From assembly GCA_965221555.1 (NCBI GenBank), contig OZ244895.1:2294001-2358000 (forward strand): 64,000 nt of DNA, read 5' to 3'. Source of the DNA: JAJEAD01 sp965221555 (lineage in GTDB: Bacteria; Pseudomonadota; Gammaproteobacteria; HK1). The position numbers and the translations under genes were made by a program. A model generated the notes under the pieces. The model did no database searches and was not told the DNA's origin. It was given only the letters and a program-made list of their open reading frames with translations. Of the stretch, positions 43,203-51,005 are shown piece by piece (positions within the stretch are counted from its first letter, which is position 1; the number at the start of each line of letters is the position of its first letter).

Positions 43203-44174
43203 ATGAAGTTGCCGGAGGAGATCAAGGTCGTGGAAGTGGGGCCGAGGGACGGGCTCCAGAACGAAACAGCGCTCGTTGCGGTCGAGACCAAGGTTGCGCT
43301 CATCGATCGACTGTCCGCGAGCGGCCTCTCCGCGATCGAGGCGGGCAGCTTCGTCTCCCCGAAATGGGTGCCTCAGATGGCGGATACCGCGCAGGTGCTC
43401 GGCGCGATCCGCCGCGCTCCCGGTGTCGCTTATCCGGTCCTCGTACCGAATCTCAAGGGCCTCGAGCTTGCGCGGCGGGCGAGGGTCGGCGAAGTCGCGG
43501 TCTTCAGCGCCGCCTCGGAATCGTTCAGCCGCCGCAACACCAACTGTTCGGTGGAGGAGAGCCTGGCCCGAGCGGGCGCCGTTGCCGCCGCGGCGACGGC
43601 GGCGGGGATTCGCGTTCGCGGCTATGTCTCCTGTGCTCTCGGATGTCCCTACGAGGGCCGGATAGCGCCTCGGCAAGTCGCCGCTGTCGCGGCACGCCTG
43701 TTCCGACTCGGCTGCTACGAGGTGTCGCTCGGAGACACCATCGGCGTCGGGACGCCGGTCGCGGCACAGGCCATGGTGGAGTGCGTGGCCGCGTCGGTCC
43801 CCGCGGATCGCCTCGCGGTGCATTTCCACGACACCTGCGGGCAGGCTCTGGCGAACATCCTGGCCTGCCTGGAACGCGGGATAGGGGTCGTCGATTGCGC
43901 GGTTGCGGGCCTTGGGGGGTGCCCCTACGCGCCGGGGGCCACCGGAAACGTGGCGACGGAGGATGTGCTCTACATGCTCCACGGGTGCGGCGTGCACACC
44001 GGGGTGGACCTCGACCTCGTCATCGAGGCGGGCCACTTCATATCGAAAGCGATCGGGAAGCGCCCCGTCTCCCGGGTGTCCATGGCGCGCGGGCCGATGC
44101 GGCGCGCGGCGCGCGATTCTCAGGGCGGCGGCGTGGCTTCCCGCGGCGAGTTGACCGACAATAACGGGCGGTGA
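43203..44174 (+). CDS. liuE: Hydroxymethylglutaryl-CoA lyase
   Basis: 323-residue TIM-barrel lyase that splits HMG-CoA to acetoacetate and acetyl-CoA, the last step of the pathway. VVEVGPRDGLQNE at the N-terminus, FVSPKWVPQMAD, ASESFSRRNTNCS, the HFHDTCGQALANI metal-site and AGLGGCPYAPGATGNVATED with the catalytic Cys are visible. ATG at 43203 (MKLPEEIKVVE) was chosen. The C-terminal extension (residues about 295-323, polar) is a little longer than usual. 55 bases separate it from liuD. Confidence 0.95.
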   Translation: MKLPEEIKVVEVGPRDGLQNETALVAVETKVALIDRLSASGLSAIEAGSFVSPKWVPQMADTAQVLGAIRRAPGVAYPVLVPNLKGLELARRARVGEVAVFSAASESFSRRNTNCSVEESLARAGAVAAAATAAGIRVRGYVSCALGCPYEGRIAPRQVAAVAARLFRLGCYEVSLGDTIGVGTPVAAQAMVECVAASVPADRLAVHFHDTCGQALANILACLERGIGVVDCAVAGLGGCPYAPGATGNVATEDVLYMLHGCGVHTGVDLDLVIEAGHFISKAIGKRPVSRVSMARGPMRRAARDSQGGGVASRGELTDNNGR

Positions 44175-44256
44175 GGGTTGTCGGACTCGCGCTCCGCTGC
44201 AAGGAGCGTCGGGCAGGCATGGTCACCGGCAACCACAGGAATCCGGAGCAAGATAC

Positions 44257-45153
44257 ATGAGCAGAGATCCGCTTCTGGAGCGCAAGACCGCACTCGCCTA
44301 CAAGACGAAGGAGAAGACGGTCCTGCGCGGTTACAACCTGAGCGACCTGGCCGAGGAGGGCTACTCGTTCAGCGACGCGATGTTCGTGCTCTTTCAGGGG
44401 CGCATTCCCACCGAGGCCGAGGAGAAGATGCTCACCTACGAGATGGGCAGCTTTCTCGAGCACTCGATGTCGCCCTCGGCGGGGTCGGCGATCGCGGTCA
44501 CCGCCGGGCGGCCCAATCTGCCTACCGCGGTGGCGGCCGGTGTGATGACCTTCGGTGGGGTGCACGGTCCCGGGGCGGCCCACGGCTACATGATGAACAA
44601 GTACCTGGAGCAAGGGCAGAAGGAAGGCAAGAGCGTCGACGAGATCGCCAAGACCCTGGTGGACGAGTACATGGACGCGGGGATGCCGGTGATGGGAATG
44701 GGCCAGCCGCAGCACCGCGACGGCGATCCGAGGGCCGAGCCCATTCATCTCAAGCAGGAGGAGCTCGGCACCAACGGCGTCTACCACCAGTTGCAGCGAA
44801 GCATCGAGAAGCACTTCCACGCCCGGCGCAAGAAGGAGGGGAAGTCCTACGTGGGCGTGAACGTGGTGGGTGCGGGCAACGCGGCCCTGTCGGATCTCGG
44901 TTTCGCTCCCAACGCGGCATGGTGCATCGGCAGTGTCTCCCGCGGATACAGCTGTGCGGTTCACGCCATCTTTCAGATGAAGAAGGGTCGGGCCTGGGCG
45001 GCATCGAGGAGTGAGCCCATGGTGCAGATGCTGGATCTCTCCATGATCAAGTACGCCGGTCCCGAGGACCGTCCGGTGCCCAGTCAGGAGGAACGCCAGG
45101 AGCACGCCAAGGCCGAGAAGGAGTCGGGCGAGTACAGGAAGTGGGTGATCTGA
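44257..45153 (+). CDS. Citrate synthase-fold protein, citryl-CoA lyase-like, putative catalytic partner
   Basis: 298 residues in the citrate synthase/citryl-CoA lyase superfamily. The first His motif is present as TFGGVHGPGAAHG (about residue 97) and the second as MGQPQHRDGDPRAEPI (about 150). The third motif, usually N-V-D-G before the DLGF helix, reads GVNVVGAGNAALSDLGF, so the usual Asp appears to be Val by eye alignment. Substrate unknown. Its stop shares one base with the start of a paralogue (45153), and both proteins end in a GPEDRPVP segment, indicating common descent and coupled translation. A CGGAGC SD lies upstream of the ATG. Confidence 0.75.
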   Translation: MSRDPLLERKTALAYKTKEKTVLRGYNLSDLAEEGYSFSDAMFVLFQGRIPTEAEEKMLTYEMGSFLEHSMSPSAGSAIAVTAGRPNLPTAVAAGVMTFGGVHGPGAAHGYMMNKYLEQGQKEGKSVDEIAKTLVDEYMDAGMPVMGMGQPQHRDGDPRAEPIHLKQEELGTNGVYHQLQRSIEKHFHARRKKEGKSYVGVNVVGAGNAALSDLGFAPNAAWCIGSVSRGYSCAVHAIFQMKKGRAWAASRSEPMVQMLDLSMIKYAGPEDRPVPSQEERQEHAKAEKESGEYRKWVI

Positions 45154-46205
45154 TGGACGACAAGAACAAGGACAAGAGAGTGGTCGGCAATCTCGGCAGC
45201 CCCAAGCTGCCCTTCGACTACCAGCGGCGCGAGTACGGCACGGTGCCGCTCGACGACGAACGCGCACCGTTTCAGTGGCTTTCCGAGGTGGCGTACAAGA
45301 ACGTCCACCGCATCGTGGCGCGGGGCTACGACACCACCGAGCTCATGGAGCAGGGCTACGGGATGACGGACATGCTGTTCGTCAACTTCCAGGCCCGAAT
45401 CGCGACGGTGGAAGAGGATCGGATGCTGAACTACGTGATGATCCTCGCCCTGGAAGACGGTCTGTCCATGCCCGCCCTGATGTCTCGGATGGTCGCTCGC
45501 TCCAAGACCTTTCTGACCCAGGCCGCGGGCACATCGATACTGGCCTTCGGCCACGCATACGGCGCGTTCTCCGCCTTCGGCAACATGGTGCTCGAGAAGA
45601 TGCAGGAGGCCGAGGCCTCGGGGCAGTCCATCGAGGCGGCGGCAAGAGAGCTGGTGGCGGAGCACCTTGACGACTCCGCGCTCGGCATCTCCGATCTCTA
45701 CCTGGAGGACCCTGCCGCAAGACGCATGCTGGCGCGGGCGAAGCAGCTCGGGGTGGCGGGAAAGTACATCGCCTTCCTGGAATTCATGGCGGACGCCGCC
45801 AAGGACCTGAGCGACACGCCGGTGGACGTTGACCTGCTGGGCGCGATGGGTGCGACGATGATGGATCTCGGATTCACGCCGGAAGCGACCTGGGCGATCA
45901 TCGCGGTGACGCGTTCGTTCGGGGCCGGAGCGCACTACATCGAGGAGGTGGAGCGCGAGGGCTACACCCGGCTCGGCGAGCATCTCACCCCGAAGGAGCT
46001 CTACGACGGGCCGGAGGATCGTCCGGTGCCGCCGCTTGCGGACCGGCACAAGCACGCGAAGCCGGCGAGGGTCGACACCCCGGACGAGTGGCGGGCGGCG
46101 TTCAAGGAGCGGCAGAAGCTGCGCGGAAGCGGCGCCGCCATCGTCGAAGAGATCCACGACCCGAGCAAGAAGACCGGCGTACGGTCCCTCGGGAAGAAGA
46201 TTTGA
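45153..46205 (+). CDS. Degenerate citrate synthase-fold paralogue, putative non-catalytic partner
   Basis: 350 residues, alignable by eye with the preceding protein: YDTTELMEQGYGMTDMLFVNFQ versus YNLSDLAEEGYSFSDAMFVLFQ, then DLGFTPEATWAI versus DLGFAPNAAWCI, and a shared GPEDRPVP. The first active-site segment is AFGHAYGAFSAF, with Tyr at the catalytic His position, and the second His motif is replaced by SDLYLEDPAARR. I therefore infer a pseudo-subunit of a heteromer. A basic C-terminal extension (KTGVRSLGKKI) and a charged N-terminal leader (MDDKNKDKRVVGNL) distinguish it. ATG overlaps the previous TGA by one base. Confidence 0.72.
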   Translation: MDDKNKDKRVVGNLGSPKLPFDYQRREYGTVPLDDERAPFQWLSEVAYKNVHRIVARGYDTTELMEQGYGMTDMLFVNFQARIATVEEDRMLNYVMILALEDGLSMPALMSRMVARSKTFLTQAAGTSILAFGHAYGAFSAFGNMVLEKMQEAEASGQSIEAAARELVAEHLDDSALGISDLYLEDPAARRMLARAKQLGVAGKYIAFLEFMADAAKDLSDTPVDVDLLGAMGATMMDLGFTPEATWAIIAVTRSFGAGAHYIEEVEREGYTRLGEHLTPKELYDGPEDRPVPPLADRHKHAKPARVDTPDEWRAAFKERQKLRGSGAAIVEEIHDPSKKTGVRSLGKKI

Positions 46206-46246
46206 GCCTCGTCCCCAGGGGCAGGCGATACGCGAGACCATCGAAC

Positions 46247-47665
46247 ATGCAGCACACAGCGACCGGCGCCAACGACGCCAACGACGACATCCACGAACTC
46301 TATCGCCGCGCCCGAGCGGCGTTCGAGGAGTACCGCAACTGGCCTCAGGAGAAAGTGGACCTTGTGTGCCAGGCGGTCGGATACGAGCTCTCCCGGCCCG
46401 AGACGGCCGAGGCACTGGCGCGCCTGGCGGTGGACGAGTCCGGCATCGGCGTCTTCGAGGACAAGTTCCACAAGGTCCAGAACAAGACCAAGGGCACCAT
46501 GCGTGACCAGCAGGGCGCGCGCACCTGCGACCTCGTCGAAGAAGACCGGGAGAAGGGCATCCGCAAGTTCGCCAAGCCCTTCGGGGTGGTGGCCAACGTC
46601 GTGCCCTGCACCAATCCCGAATCGACGGTGTGTTGCATCGGGCTCGCGCTGCTGAAGACGCGCAATGCGATGATCGTCTCGCCCCATCCGCGCACCCCGG
46701 GCAGCTCCAACCTGAGTGTTCTGCACATTCGAAAGGCGCTGCGCAAAGTGGGCGCGCCGGAAGACCTGGCTCTGTGCATCCGGCAGCCGAGTCACGACAA
46801 GACCCGCGAGCTCATGGAGTGTTGCGACTTCGCGGTGGCCACCGGCGGCGCGGCCCTCGTCAAGGTCGTCTACGAAGCGGCGACCCCGTGCCACACCGTG
46901 GGCGCCGGGAATGTGGTGTCGATTATCGACGATACGGCGGACTTGCGGGCCACCGCCGAGAAGATCGTCAAGTCCAAGTGCGCCAACAACTCCGCCTCCT
47001 GTTCATCGGAGAACGCGGTGGCGGTAGAGGAGAGCGTCTACGACCAGATGATCGAGGAGCTGGAGGCGGTCGGCGGCCATCTCTGCTCGACCGAGGAACG
47101 CGAGAAGCTGCGCACCTTCTACTGGCCCGACGGCAAGCACCTGAACCGCGATCTGGTGGCGAAGTCCGCCACCTGGATCGCCGAAAAGGCGGGACTGGAG
47201 GTCTCCGAGGACACCCGTTTCCTGATGGTCGTCGGAGAGAAGATCGGTCCCGCGGACCGCTTTTCCGGAGAGAAGATCTCGCCGACCCTGACGCTGTGGA
47301 AGTGGCGCGACTTCTCGGAGATGTGCGAGCGCCTCAACCGGATCCTGCAATTCTCCGGGGCCGGCCACTCCGCCTCGCTGCACAGCGAGCGCGACGAGCG
47401 ACGGGTTGAGCTCGCCCTTCAGGCCAACGTGGGACGCCTCAACTGCAACATGCCCCACGCGGCCGCCAACAGCGGAAGCTGGTTCAATGGGCAGCCGACC
47501 ACCGATACCCTGGGGTGCGGGAGCTGGGCCGGCAACATGACCAGCGACAACATCGACTGGCGGCACTTCCTCAACTACACGTGGCTGTCGATTCCAATCC
47601 CTGAGCACATTCCGGCGGACGAGGAGCTCTTCGGCGACTACCTTGGCGCGTACGGTCAGGGCTGA
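46247..47665 (+). CDS. CoA-acylating aldehyde dehydrogenase (EutE / sulfoacetaldehyde dehydrogenase-like)
   Basis: 472 residues. NAD-binding region around KPFGVVANVVPCTNPEST and the catalytic C252 in CANNSASCSSENAV are those of CoA-dependent (acylating) aldehyde dehydrogenases such as EutE, AdhE-N and sulfoacetaldehyde dehydrogenase, not of ordinary NAD+ hydrolytic enzymes. It interconverts an aldehyde and its acyl-CoA. The aldehyde is not predictable here. It begins 41 bases after the citrate-synthase-like pair on the same strand, suggesting that an acyl-CoA passes between them. No microcompartment shell genes or encapsulation peptide are visible. Confidence 0.85.
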   Translation: MQHTATGANDANDDIHELYRRARAAFEEYRNWPQEKVDLVCQAVGYELSRPETAEALARLAVDESGIGVFEDKFHKVQNKTKGTMRDQQGARTCDLVEEDREKGIRKFAKPFGVVANVVPCTNPESTVCCIGLALLKTRNAMIVSPHPRTPGSSNLSVLHIRKALRKVGAPEDLALCIRQPSHDKTRELMECCDFAVATGGAALVKVVYEAATPCHTVGAGNVVSIIDDTADLRATAEKIVKSKCANNSASCSSENAVAVEESVYDQMIEELEAVGGHLCSTEEREKLRTFYWPDGKHLNRDLVAKSATWIAEKAGLEVSEDTRFLMVVGEKIGPADRFSGEKISPTLTLWKWRDFSEMCERLNRILQFSGAGHSASLHSERDERRVELALQANVGRLNCNMPHAAANSGSWFNGQPTTDTLGCGSWAGNMTSDNIDWRHFLNYTWLSIPIPEHIPADEELFGDYLGAYGQG

Positions 47666-47706
47666 GGAGGCGCGCGGAACGCGGGTACTCCGCACTTCCG
47701 GAGCCG

Positions 47707-48417
47707 ATGGCGAAGGCGAAGGCGATCATCTTCGACTTCGGCCAGACCCTGGTGGACTCCGCCGAGGGCTTTCGCCGCGCCGAAAGGGAGGCGCAGGACA
47801 AGATCTTCGCGGCCCTTCGGGGCGTCGAGCGGGATCGCTTCATGGACGTCTATCGCCGGGTGCGCAAGGCACACCACGAACGCTCACGTCTGTCCCGGCC
47901 GCGGATATGGAGGGCGGTGTGCGAGGCGCTTGAGCGAAGCATCGACGACCGGCGTCTCGGCGCATGGGAGACGGAGTACTGGCAGCGGGTCAACGCGCTC
48001 ACTCGCGAGTTTCCCGAAACGCAGAGCACCCTTGAGGCTCTCGCAGAGACTCATCGCCTCGCCCTCATCTCCAATACTCAGGGCCAGGCGGGCGGGGCCG
48101 CGCATCGGCTGGGCGAGTTCCCGGATCTTGAGCGCCGCTTCGAATGCATCGTCATCGCGGGAGAGGGCGGCATCCCCGCAAAGCCCGACCCACAACCCTT
48201 CATGCACTGTCTGAAGCGGATGAAGGTCGATCCCGGCGACTGCTTCTACGTCGGCGATGACTACGCGTTCGATGTCTGCGCTTCGCGCGCGGTGGGAATG
48301 AGACCGATATGGCTGAAGCACCGGTCCGTTCGCCGCAAGTGGCCGCAGATCGACCCCGGCGGCGTTCCCGTGATCACCTCCCTGGACGCACTGCCGGGGC
48401 TGTGCGCCGGCGCCTGA
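47707..48417 (+). CDS. HAD-superfamily hydrolase
   Basis: 236 residues, haloacid dehalogenase fold with alpha-helical cap. Motif I is IIFDFGQTL: the nucleophile Asp is kept but the second Asp of DxD is Gly, a variant that occurs in some family members. Motif II ALISNTQG, motif III Lys in GIPAKPDPQPF, and motif IV GDDYAFDV are present, close to phosphoglycolate phosphatase-like proteins. Substrate unknown. It starts 41 bases after the acylating dehydrogenase and may belong to the same transcription unit; its 3' end lies about 100 bases from the tmRNA on the opposite strand. Confidence 0.85.
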   Translation: MAKAKAIIFDFGQTLVDSAEGFRRAEREAQDKIFAALRGVERDRFMDVYRRVRKAHHERSRLSRPRIWRAVCEALERSIDDRRLGAWETEYWQRVNALTREFPETQSTLEALAETHRLALISNTQGQAGGAAHRLGEFPDLERRFECIVIAGEGGIPAKPDPQPFMHCLKRMKVDPGDCFYVGDDYAFDVCASRAVGMRPIWLKHRSVRRKWPQIDPGGVPVITSLDALPGLCAGA

Positions 48418-48514
48418 GCGACGGGTCGTCTCCCATCGCGTCGACTCCGCTGCCCGAACGTGGGGCGGGGCGTCCCCGATAGCGGGTCAATACCAGAGGC
48501 TCGCCCCGGGAACC

Positions 48515-48872
48515 TGGTGGAGGCGGCGGGAATCGAACCCGCGTCCGCAAGCACTCCGCCTTCGGCTCTACATGCTTAGCCCGGTCTACGTTGTCTCGCC
48601 GAACCGGTCTCCGACGGGCAGGATACCGGGTCAGCCAGCCCCTTGGGGTTTAGCGGGTCAGGCCGGGGCCTCCTTTGCCGCGAGCTCATGTAGGTTTGAC
48701 CCCTGATCCGACACGCACGAGCACATGCTGGTCAGAGGCTGGCTGCATCAAGCAGCCAGAGCGTAGTTGTCGTCGTTGGCAACTGTGTTGTGTGCAGATG
48801 GATTTACGAGGTGTTCTGCTCCTCGGCATGCACCTTGGGTTTTGCTACCCGCGTCGAAACCATGTCGCCCCC
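48515..48872 (-). ncRNA. ssrA: Transfer-messenger RNA (tmRNA)
   Basis: 358 bases on the minus strand. The 5' GGGGGCG pairs with the 3' CGCCTCC ahead of ACCA, and the T-arm GGTTCGATTCCC is intact. The reading frame at 48748-48780 encodes the tag ANDDNYALAA followed by TGA, preceded by the typical AAACCCAAGGTGCATGCCGA helix region. tmRNA rescues stalled ribosomes and appends the tag for ClpXP or Lon degradation. smpB, its protein partner, lies 40 bases upstream on the same strand. Confidence 0.96.
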
Positions 48873-48911
48873 ATTGGCAACATCGGAGTCTACAACAAGG
48901 ACCCGATGGCG

Positions 48912-49394
48912 TCATCCCGCGCTCTTGATCAGGCGTTCGCGCTGACGCTGCCAGTCCCGGTCGCGTTCGCTGGCGCGCTTGTCGTGCTTGCGCTTCCCCT
49001 GCGCGGTGCCGATGAGCGCCTTCGCCCGGCCCCGTATCCAGTAAAGCTTCAGGGCGATGGCGGTGAACCCCCGCCTTTCGATCGCGCCGACGAGCCGGTC
49101 GAGCTCCCGGCGGTGCAGGAGCAGCTTCCGGTCCCGAGCAGGCTGGGCGTCCACATGGGTGGAAGCGCTCGGCAGGGCGCTGATGTGGGCGCCTCGAAGC
49201 CAGGCCTCACCTTTCTCGAGGTGAACGTGAGTGTCACGGAGCTGGGCGCGACCCTGGCGCAGGCTCTTGACCTCCCAGCCTTCCAGGACCAACCCGGCCT
49301 CCAGCGTCTCCTCGATCCGGTAGTCGTGCCGGGCCTTGCGGTTGGTCGCGATGACGTTCGACGGCGACGTCCCCTTTTTCTTGCGCTTGCCCAT
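48912..49394 (-). CDS. smpB: SsrA-binding protein SmpB
   Basis: 160-residue OB-fold protein that binds the tRNA-like domain of tmRNA and delivers it to stalled ribosomes. Hallmarks: NRKARHDYRIEETLEAGLVL, EGWEVKSLRQGRAQLRD, LLLHRRELDRLVG and the basic C-terminal tail KRKHDKRASERDRDWQRQ. ATG at 49394 (MGKRKKKGTSPS) was chosen; ATG at 49403 would add MPA. Divergent from ratA; the tmRNA gene follows downstream. Confidence 0.95.
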   Translation of the reverse strand: MGKRKKKGTSPSNVIATNRKARHDYRIEETLEAGLVLEGWEVKSLRQGRAQLRDTHVHLEKGEAWLRGAHISALPSASTHVDAQPARDRKLLLHRRELDRLVGAIERRGFTAIALKLYWIRGRAKALIGTAQGKRKHDKRASERDRDWQRQRERLIKSAG

Positions 49395-49505
49395 CGCTGG
49401 CATCGTACGTGTCCGGATCGGAGCCGGATTCTTCCACAGCGACTTTCGCCGATACAATCGCCGCCCGTGCCGTCCCATGCGAATCTCGCGGACTCAAGTC
49501 TCCTC

Positions 49506-49961
49506 GTGCCCGTCGTCAAGCGCAGTGCCCTCGTGCCGCATCGAGCCGCGGACATGTATGCGCTCGTGGACGATATAGAACACTATCCGGACTTCCTGCC
49601 CTGGTGCAGCCGCGCGACGGTGCATCGGCGCTCCTCTAACGAGGTCGAGGCCAGCCTGGAGATCGCCCGGGGCCCGATCCGCAAGTCCTTCCGGACCCGT
49701 AACACGTTGCATCCCGTGCGCAGCATCGAGATCTCCCTCGTTGCCGGGCCTTTCCGGAGACTGGAGGGGCAGTGGCGATTCGAGCCCCTCGCCGGCCAAG
49801 GGTGCCGCATCTTGCTCCAGCTCGACTTCGCGTTCTCCAACCGCGCCGCGCAGACTCTGCTCGATCCCGTCTTTGGCAACATCGCGGACTCCCTCGTGGA
49901 TGCCTTCTGCCGCCGCGCACGCCAACGCTACGGGGGCGGCGACGGAGTCACCGGCTCGTAG
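49506..49961 (+). CDS. ratA: RatA-type START/polyketide-cyclase-like protein (ubiquinone-binding or ribosome-associated)
   Basis: 151 residues. Typical N-terminus VKRSALVPHRAADMYALVDDIEHYPDFLPWC and C-terminus RILLQLDFAFSNRAAQTLLDPVFGNIADSLVDAFCRRA. E. coli RatA has been reported to block 70S assembly, whereas homologues such as Coq10 bind ubiquinone; the sequence does not decide between them. The start is a GTG at 49506; another in-frame GTG at 49468 is possible. A TACAAT at 49453-49458 is a candidate -10. Its stop shares one base with the rnfH GTG. Confidence 0.92.
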   Translation: MPVVKRSALVPHRAADMYALVDDIEHYPDFLPWCSRATVHRRSSNEVEASLEIARGPIRKSFRTRNTLHPVRSIEISLVAGPFRRLEGQWRFEPLAGQGCRILLQLDFAFSNRAAQTLLDPVFGNIADSLVDAFCRRARQRYGGGDGVTGS

Positions 49962-50284
49962 TGCGCACTTTCGAAGTGGAAGTCACCTGGGCGGAACCTT
50001 CCCGACAGGTTCTGAGAAGCGTCTCGGTAGCGCCAGGGACGACGCTTCGTCAGGTCGTGGAGATGTCGGGAATCTGCGCCGACTTCCCCGAAGTGATGCA
50101 GCGGAGTCTGGACCTTGGAGTGTTCGGTCGCCGCATGGACTCCGAGACTCCGGTGCGACCGGGCGATCGGGTGGAGATCTACCGCCCCCTGCTGGTGGAC
50201 CCCAAGGAAAGCCGCCGGTCCCGGGCCAGAGCGCAATCAGAAGCGCGTCGCAAGGGCTTGACCTCAACTCCGGAGAGGGACTGA
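49961..50284 (+). CDS. rnfH: RnfH family protein (UPF0125)
   Basis: 107-residue ubiquitin-like beta-grasp protein. VRTFEVEVTWAEPSRQVLRSVSVAPGTTLRQVVEMSGI and SETPVRPGDRVEIYRPLLVDPKESRR are characteristic. It is nearly always next to ratA; its function is unsettled despite the name. GTG at 49961 overlaps the ratA TAG by one base, so translation is coupled. Confidence 0.93.
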   Translation: MRTFEVEVTWAEPSRQVLRSVSVAPGTTLRQVVEMSGICADFPEVMQRSLDLGVFGRRMDSETPVRPGDRVEIYRPLLVDPKESRRSRARAQSEARRKGLTSTPERD

Positions 50285-50483
50285 CCTTCGCGCCTTCCTG
50301 CATTCCCCGAGGGGCTCTCGGAGGAAAGGATGCCCGGCTGCGAGGGTTGTGCCGCGTGCCGTCCGGTGGGCGCGGTGCGCTTCGGATGGTCGACCCACCC
50401 GCCGGAGCGTCATCCGGGTCGGCTCGGGAAAGCTTCACGCAGTGCCGCGTGCCCTCACTCGCGTAGGCGGAGTTTTCGGGCGA

Positions 50484-50978
50484 TTACTCCGAATCGGCCG
50501 GAGCGGGCGCGTCGTCATCGGACGCCGGGTCCGGCCTGAAGAAGTCGAGACCGGATCCGAGCCTCCGGAGGAATCCTTCCGAGTTCTCTTCTTCGGGCAC
50601 CAGCACCAGGGTCTCGCCTCGGACGACCTCTCGGCGCTCATCTCCCCGGTGGACGTCGCCTTCGATCCGTTCGAGCCGCTCGTCGGCGAAGAAGAGGGTG
50701 ATCCGGCGTTGTTCGATGGCGCCTCCGCCCCGGGAGTAGGTGTAGATGTAGTCCCAGCGATCCTGGTTGAAAGTATCGATGAGCACCGGAGTGCCGAGGA
50801 GAAAGCGGACCTTGCGCTTCTCCATTCCCGGAGCAAGCTGCGCCAGCATGTCTTCGCTCAGCACATTGCCCTGCTGGACGTCGATCCGGTAGACGCCGAG
50901 CGGCGCCTTGGCGCACGCGGTAGTGAGCAGAAGGGCTGCCAGCGCAAGCACGCGCAGCACCCTGCCGTGTTCCCCCAT
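50484..50978 (-). CDS. bamE: Outer membrane protein assembly factor BamE
   Basis: 164 residues. Lipoprotein signal with lipobox TTAC (Cys near residue 22). The core has YRIDVQQGNVLSEDMLAQLAPGMEKRKVRFLLGTP and DTFNQDRWDYIYTYSRGG, both strongly conserved in BamE. The C-terminal 50 residues (after FFADERLERIEGD) are longer and more acidic than in E. coli, ending DDDAPAPADSE. It is a small lipoprotein of the BAM complex that folds outer-membrane barrels, including presumably the large surface protein at 3.8-9.6 kb. Confidence 0.94.
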   Translation of the reverse strand: MGEHGRVLRVLALAALLLTTACAKAPLGVYRIDVQQGNVLSEDMLAQLAPGMEKRKVRFLLGTPVLIDTFNQDRWDYIYTYSRGGGAIEQRRITLFFADERLERIEGDVHRGDERREVVRGETLVLVPEEENSEGFLRRLGSGLDFFRPDPASDDDAPAPADSE

Positions 50979-51005
50979 CAGCGCGCCCCCCCGATCATGC
51001 CGACA

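Noticed and set aside
48675..49505. Upstream extension of the ratA reading frame to 48675
   Set aside because: It crosses the tmRNA and is antisense to smpB; homologues start near 49506.
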